A DNA stretch of 26,884 nt from JACNLC01 sp964607375 (lineage in GTDB: Bacteria > Fidelibacterota > Marinisomatia > SCGC-AAA003-L08 > JACNLC01), in NCBI GenBank assembly GCA_964607375.1, contig CAZSJY010000024.1, positions 1 through 26,884 of the forward strand, written 5' to 3'. Positions 24,039 to 26,884 of the stretch are shown here, piece after piece. Every line of letters begins with the position of its first letter. Position 1 is the stretch's first letter. Under the pieces are notes generated by a model. That model ran no database searches. It was not told where the DNA came from and saw nothing but the letters and a program-made list of their open reading frames with translations. A program made the translations under genes and the position numbers.

Positions 24039-25949
24039 ATGAAGAAATTATCTAGAATATTAATATTGTCAATCGTGGTATTGTCAATGGTATTTGCAGA
24101 AAAAACTTATCAATATTCGAGTAAATATCTAACTGATGATATAAAAGAATCTGTTGATAAATTGTTGGAATATGAGAATATTGCCAAGAAAATAAAAAAA
24201 TCATCGGAAAGATATAAATTCTATCAAGCAGTTTCCCAAGAGATAGCTTATAAGATTTCAGATTTAAAGATAAAACATAGGAATAAATTTGAAAAGTATG
24301 AGAAGAAATTAATAAAGTTAGAAGAAAGTTATAAAGTTGAAAGTGGACCACTAGACTTTCCAGAAGCACCTAAAACTACTTATAAATATAAACCGATAAA
24401 AATCACAAAGAATTCTGTTAAAAAGAACACACATCAAAAACAGGCGAGAAAATTGAAGACTATTTTTCTGTCTTTACAAGATTACTACGAAGAGAAAGAG
24501 GAAATTTACAAGAATCACATAAAATCATTAGAACATATTAAGAAAGAGAAGATTGAAATTCCTCTTATCAAAGGTATTTCAGCTAAAAGTGTTACTCACC
24601 CTCAATTAACTACAATTCACATTATGGAATTTGATAATTTAGAAGAGAATTTTCGTTTTAACTGGCTTTCAAAAACATTACCAAATTTAATCAAAGAAAA
24701 ATATTCTATACGGCCAAATGTAACTATTAAGTATGCTGGGACTATAGAGCCTTATATAAGTGAAAAAAAAGATGATTCTAATATAAAAAATAATATATTG
24801 ATAAATGGTAGTTATTTCAGTAAAAAGGACTCCATTAAAATAATCGTTGAGGTGTTCGACATTTCAACTTGGGTTAGTATTGGAAGAAGTATAATTGTTG
24901 CAGAATCCGAAGATATTACAGATATTTATGATCAATTTATTCACACAATAGGAGTAATTCTTAAACCACATCTTCCACCAAATGACTATGCATACGAAAA
25001 TGTGTTTGGAAACGAAAACAAAGATATCCTTAATCAAAGTAAACAAATTAGTAAATCAAATAGTAAACTGGATGAGGTAGTAAATTCAAAAACATCTTCT
25101 AGAGTTATTGAAAAAGAACTAACACCTATTATTATTCAAACAACATCACAAGAAGAAACAGTTGAAACATCTCAAAGTATTTTCGAACAAGCACACAATA
25201 GAATAAATTTAGCTTTGGACGAGTTAGAAATCTATGCTGATGAATACTATGAATTACGCCAGGAAGAAACAGACAGGGGTCAGTTTGGTACTAGATATTT
25301 TCGTGAATTTGACTTGAAGGATAGAAAGTATCCAGTTTCTGTAGAGAAGGATACAAAGCAGTTCATAAAACTGTTGGATGACATTCTAGAAAATCCTTAT
25401 GATGTTCAGATTGGTGAAATGGAAGTCTTGATTGACAGAAGAGATTTGCAAATGGTTACAGTTCAGCTTCCTATCGATTATTCACTGAAAAATAATTTAA
25501 TTCAAGAGATGTTCACCAATTTACCACATAAGAAAGTTGTAAACAAGAACGGAAATATACTTCTTAAATTTCCAGAAGAGCACTATAAATTCTCTCAAGA
25601 ATTTATGAAGAAATTATCTTTAATGGAGTTTCAAATTACTCCTATAATTTTATTAACTGATAAAGTCGGTAAACTTCAATTAGCTATTTTGGATTCTTGG
25701 AAAAAGGAATTTAACAAGCTACAGTCTACAGAAGTTGATTTTCTAAAAGTAAATAAATTTCATCCTTTGCTTGCTGTTATGCAAGGAGAAAATGATATTC
25801 AAATCAGCATTGATAAATCGGCTTCAACAAGTATATATCGTTTTTCTGCACCAATAGAAAAGTTGGGCGATTATTCAAAAGTTATTGTCAAATTTATTCC
25901 TAATGATGAACTTGAATCTTATATATCCGTTACATTAAGTAACAAATAA
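24039..25949 (+). CDS. Secreted protein: shared N-terminal domain plus TolB/FlgO-like domain
   Basis: With the ATG at 24039 this is a 636-residue protein with a clean signal peptide (1-20, VFA/EK). Residues about 25-165 match the N-terminal domain of the protein at 4143-5606 without gaps at a constant offset of five: YLTDDI (30-35), FYQAVS (61-66), YKPIKI (117-122), HQKQARKL (132-139). Residues about 195-310 (IMEFDNLEENFRFNWLSKTL ... ILINGSYFSKKDSIKIIVEVFD) resemble the TolB N-terminal/FlgO-type alpha/beta domain of envelope lipoproteins. A Ser/Thr/Gln linker (315-380), a helical segment (380-415) and an unrecognised C-terminal region (about 420-636) follow. An opening 48 bases upstream would hide the signal peptide and is rejected. 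No strong ribosome binding site is visible. Confidence 0.82.
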   Translation: MKKLSRILILSIVVLSMVFAEKTYQYSSKYLTDDIKESVDKLLEYENIAKKIKKSSERYKFYQAVSQEIAYKISDLKIKHRNKFEKYEKKLIKLEESYKVESGPLDFPEAPKTTYKYKPIKITKNSVKKNTHQKQARKLKTIFLSLQDYYEEKEEIYKNHIKSLEHIKKEKIEIPLIKGISAKSVTHPQLTTIHIMEFDNLEENFRFNWLSKTLPNLIKEKYSIRPNVTIKYAGTIEPYISEKKDDSNIKNNILINGSYFSKKDSIKIIVEVFDISTWVSIGRSIIVAESEDITDIYDQFIHTIGVILKPHLPPNDYAYENVFGNENKDILNQSKQISKSNSKLDEVVNSKTSSRVIEKELTPIIIQTTSQEETVETSQSIFEQAHNRINLALDELEIYADEYYELRQEETDRGQFGTRYFREFDLKDRKYPVSVEKDTKQFIKLLDDILENPYDVQIGEMEVLIDRRDLQMVTVQLPIDYSLKNNLIQEMFTNLPHKKVVNKNGNILLKFPEEHYKFSQEFMKKLSLMEFQITPIILLTDKVGKLQLAILDSWKKEFNKLQSTEVDFLKVNKFHPLLAVMQGENDIQISIDKSASTSIYRFSAPIEKLGDYSKVIVKFIPNDELESYISVTLSNK

Positions 25950-26008
25950 AAGTACATTAATCCTTCCAATAATTACTAATTTATCAAATCAATTATCTTG
26001 AGGAAAAT

Positions 26009-26563
26009 ATGAAAAATACAATTATATATTTGTGTTTAACAGCAATGATTCTTGGGAAGAGTGGAGTGGAATCTGAGGAATCTGACAAAAAATCATTTCC
26101 CAATATCAGAATTAAAACTCTCAAAAATAAAAATACTTCAACTTATACTGTAATTGATAGCCAATTAACATTGTTTAATTTTTGGGCGACTTTTTGTGTA
26201 CCATGCAGAAAGGAAATGAAACATCTTAATCATCTTCACAATACTTACAAAGATAGTAGTTTTCAAGTTGTTGGGATTTCCATTGATGATTCACGAACAG
26301 CAAGGAGAGTTTCTTCTGTGGTGAAATCACAGAAGCTAGATTATCCGATTTACCTAGATACAGAGCAAAAACTCTATAAACAGTTTAATTCATCTGCAAT
26401 GCCGTTTTCTGTTTTAGTAGCCCCAGACGGTCACATTTTATGGGAACATATAGGATATATTCCTGGAGATGAAAAAGAGATGGAAAAGATTATTTTGAAA
26501 GAATTAGGAATTTCAATAGAAAGCGATACAAATAAAGTAGATATTAACCTAAATGAAAAGTAA
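26009..26563 (+). CDS. TlpA/ResA-type thioredoxin-like protein, secreted
   Basis: This 184-residue protein has an N-terminal signal sequence (about 1-20) and a TlpA-like thioredoxin fold. FNFWATFCVPCRKEM carries the active-site pair C63-V-P-C66, followed by QVVGISIDD, the family insertion, and the cis-proline segment SAMPFSVLVAPDG. The usual Trp before the first Cys is Phe. Such proteins keep periplasmic thiols reduced, for example in cytochrome c maturation. GAGGA lies five bases before the ATG. The gene overlaps the following barrel gene by 11 bases, so the two are translationally coupled. Confidence 0.9.
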   Translation: MKNTIIYLCLTAMILGKSGVESEESDKKSFPNIRIKTLKNKNTSTYTVIDSQLTLFNFWATFCVPCRKEMKHLNHLHNTYKDSSFQVVGISIDDSRTARRVSSVVKSQKLDYPIYLDTEQKLYKQFNSSAMPFSVLVAPDGHILWEHIGYIPGDEKEMEKIILKELGISIESDTNKVDINLNEK

Positions 26564-26884
26564 ATTTATTACCTGTTTTGCAATAGTAACGAGTCTTATC
26601 GCTCAAAATACAGAATGGAATGGTGGGTTCTACTCAAAATTTGGAGATGGTAAACAAGATGGAAATCCTTACAATTATTTTGAGAATTATCTGACCATCA
26701 ATGGTAGTATTGGTAATTGGAATTCAACAACTGAATTTGATTATAATTCACCGCCTGAATATGGTATTAATCATATGGGAATAAGGTTGTTTAATCTCCA
26801 GTATATTGGTAATCAATCAACTATAGAAATGGGTCATATAAATTCTGTTTTTGGGAATGGATTGTCATTGAATTTATTTGAGGA
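26553..26884 (+). CDS. Outer-membrane beta-barrel protein, N-terminal part (DUF6029-like)
   Basis: An ATG at 26553 opens a frame that runs to the window end (110 codons) with no stop. It starts with a signal peptide (MKSKFITCFAIVTSLIAQ) and continues with barrel-like text: EWNGGFYSKFGDGKQDG, YFENYLTINGSIGNW, PPEYGINHMGIRLFN. I recall this opening from DUF6029-type outer-membrane proteins, but cannot confirm it. It overlaps the 3' end of the TlpA-type gene in another frame. It has no separate ribosome binding site and probably depends on coupling. The C-terminus lies outside the window. Confidence 0.75.
   Translation, partial: MKSKFITCFAIVTSLIAQNTEWNGGFYSKFGDGKQDGNPYNYFENYLTINGSIGNWNSTTEFDYNSPPEYGINHMGIRLFNLQYIGNQSTIEMGHINSVFGNGLSLNLFE

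Overview
The window is AT-rich (roughly two-thirds A+T by eye), gene-dense bacterial chromosome. Nearly every gene is housekeeping, arranged in short operons with small gaps or overlaps. Several genes have good Shine-Dalgarno sequences (AGGAG or GGAG type), and at least four probably start at GTG or TTG. The secreted proteins (an outer-membrane barrel, a DUF6029-like barrel, a MORN-type lipoprotein, and an envelope protein with a cohesin-like domain) point to a diderm of the Fibrobacterota-Chlorobiota-Bacteroidota wider group. A marine low-GC lineage such as Marinimicrobia/SAR406 is my best guess, but it rests on recall of protein style and not on a marker-gene comparison.

Layout. Bases 1-3318: tail of an unidentified gene, mltG (endolytic murein transglycosylase) and pcrA (SF1 helicase). 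Bases 3319-5640: a promoter with a long leader, a MORN-repeat lipoprotein, and a large modular secreted protein ending in a perfect bidirectional terminator. Bases 5653-7383 (minus): an oxidative-stress operon perR - 2-Cys peroxiredoxin - iron superoxide dismutase, with its own promoter and a candidate operator. Bases 7402-9239 (minus): a PpiD-like membrane chaperone downstream of tRNA-Ala(GGC). Bases 9322-11266: a small four-helix membrane protein and an outer-membrane barrel. Bases 11372-15924: alaS, gcvPB and a PPC/DUF296 protein.

Bases 16021-21734 look like one eight-gene operon. It holds a pseudopilin-like protein, a PilM-like protein, a PilN-like protein, rsmD, coaD, pta, an FmdB-type zinc ribbon and an isocitrate dehydrogenase, closed by a hairpin. 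Bases 21856-23911: obgE and dprA, overlapping. Bases 24039-26884: a second large secreted protein, a TlpA-type thioredoxin, and the start of an outer-membrane barrel cut by the window end.

Two observations stand out. First, the secreted proteins at 4143-5606 and 24039-25949 share an N-terminal domain of about 140 residues that aligns without gaps, but have unrelated C-terminal modules. I do not recognise this domain. Second, the 16021-18358 trio resembles a reduced type IV pilus / type II secretion inner-membrane platform whose pilin-like member lacks a normal prepilin cleavage site. No insertion sequences, CRISPR arrays, phage genes or rRNA were seen, and no stretch over 300 bases lacks a gene.
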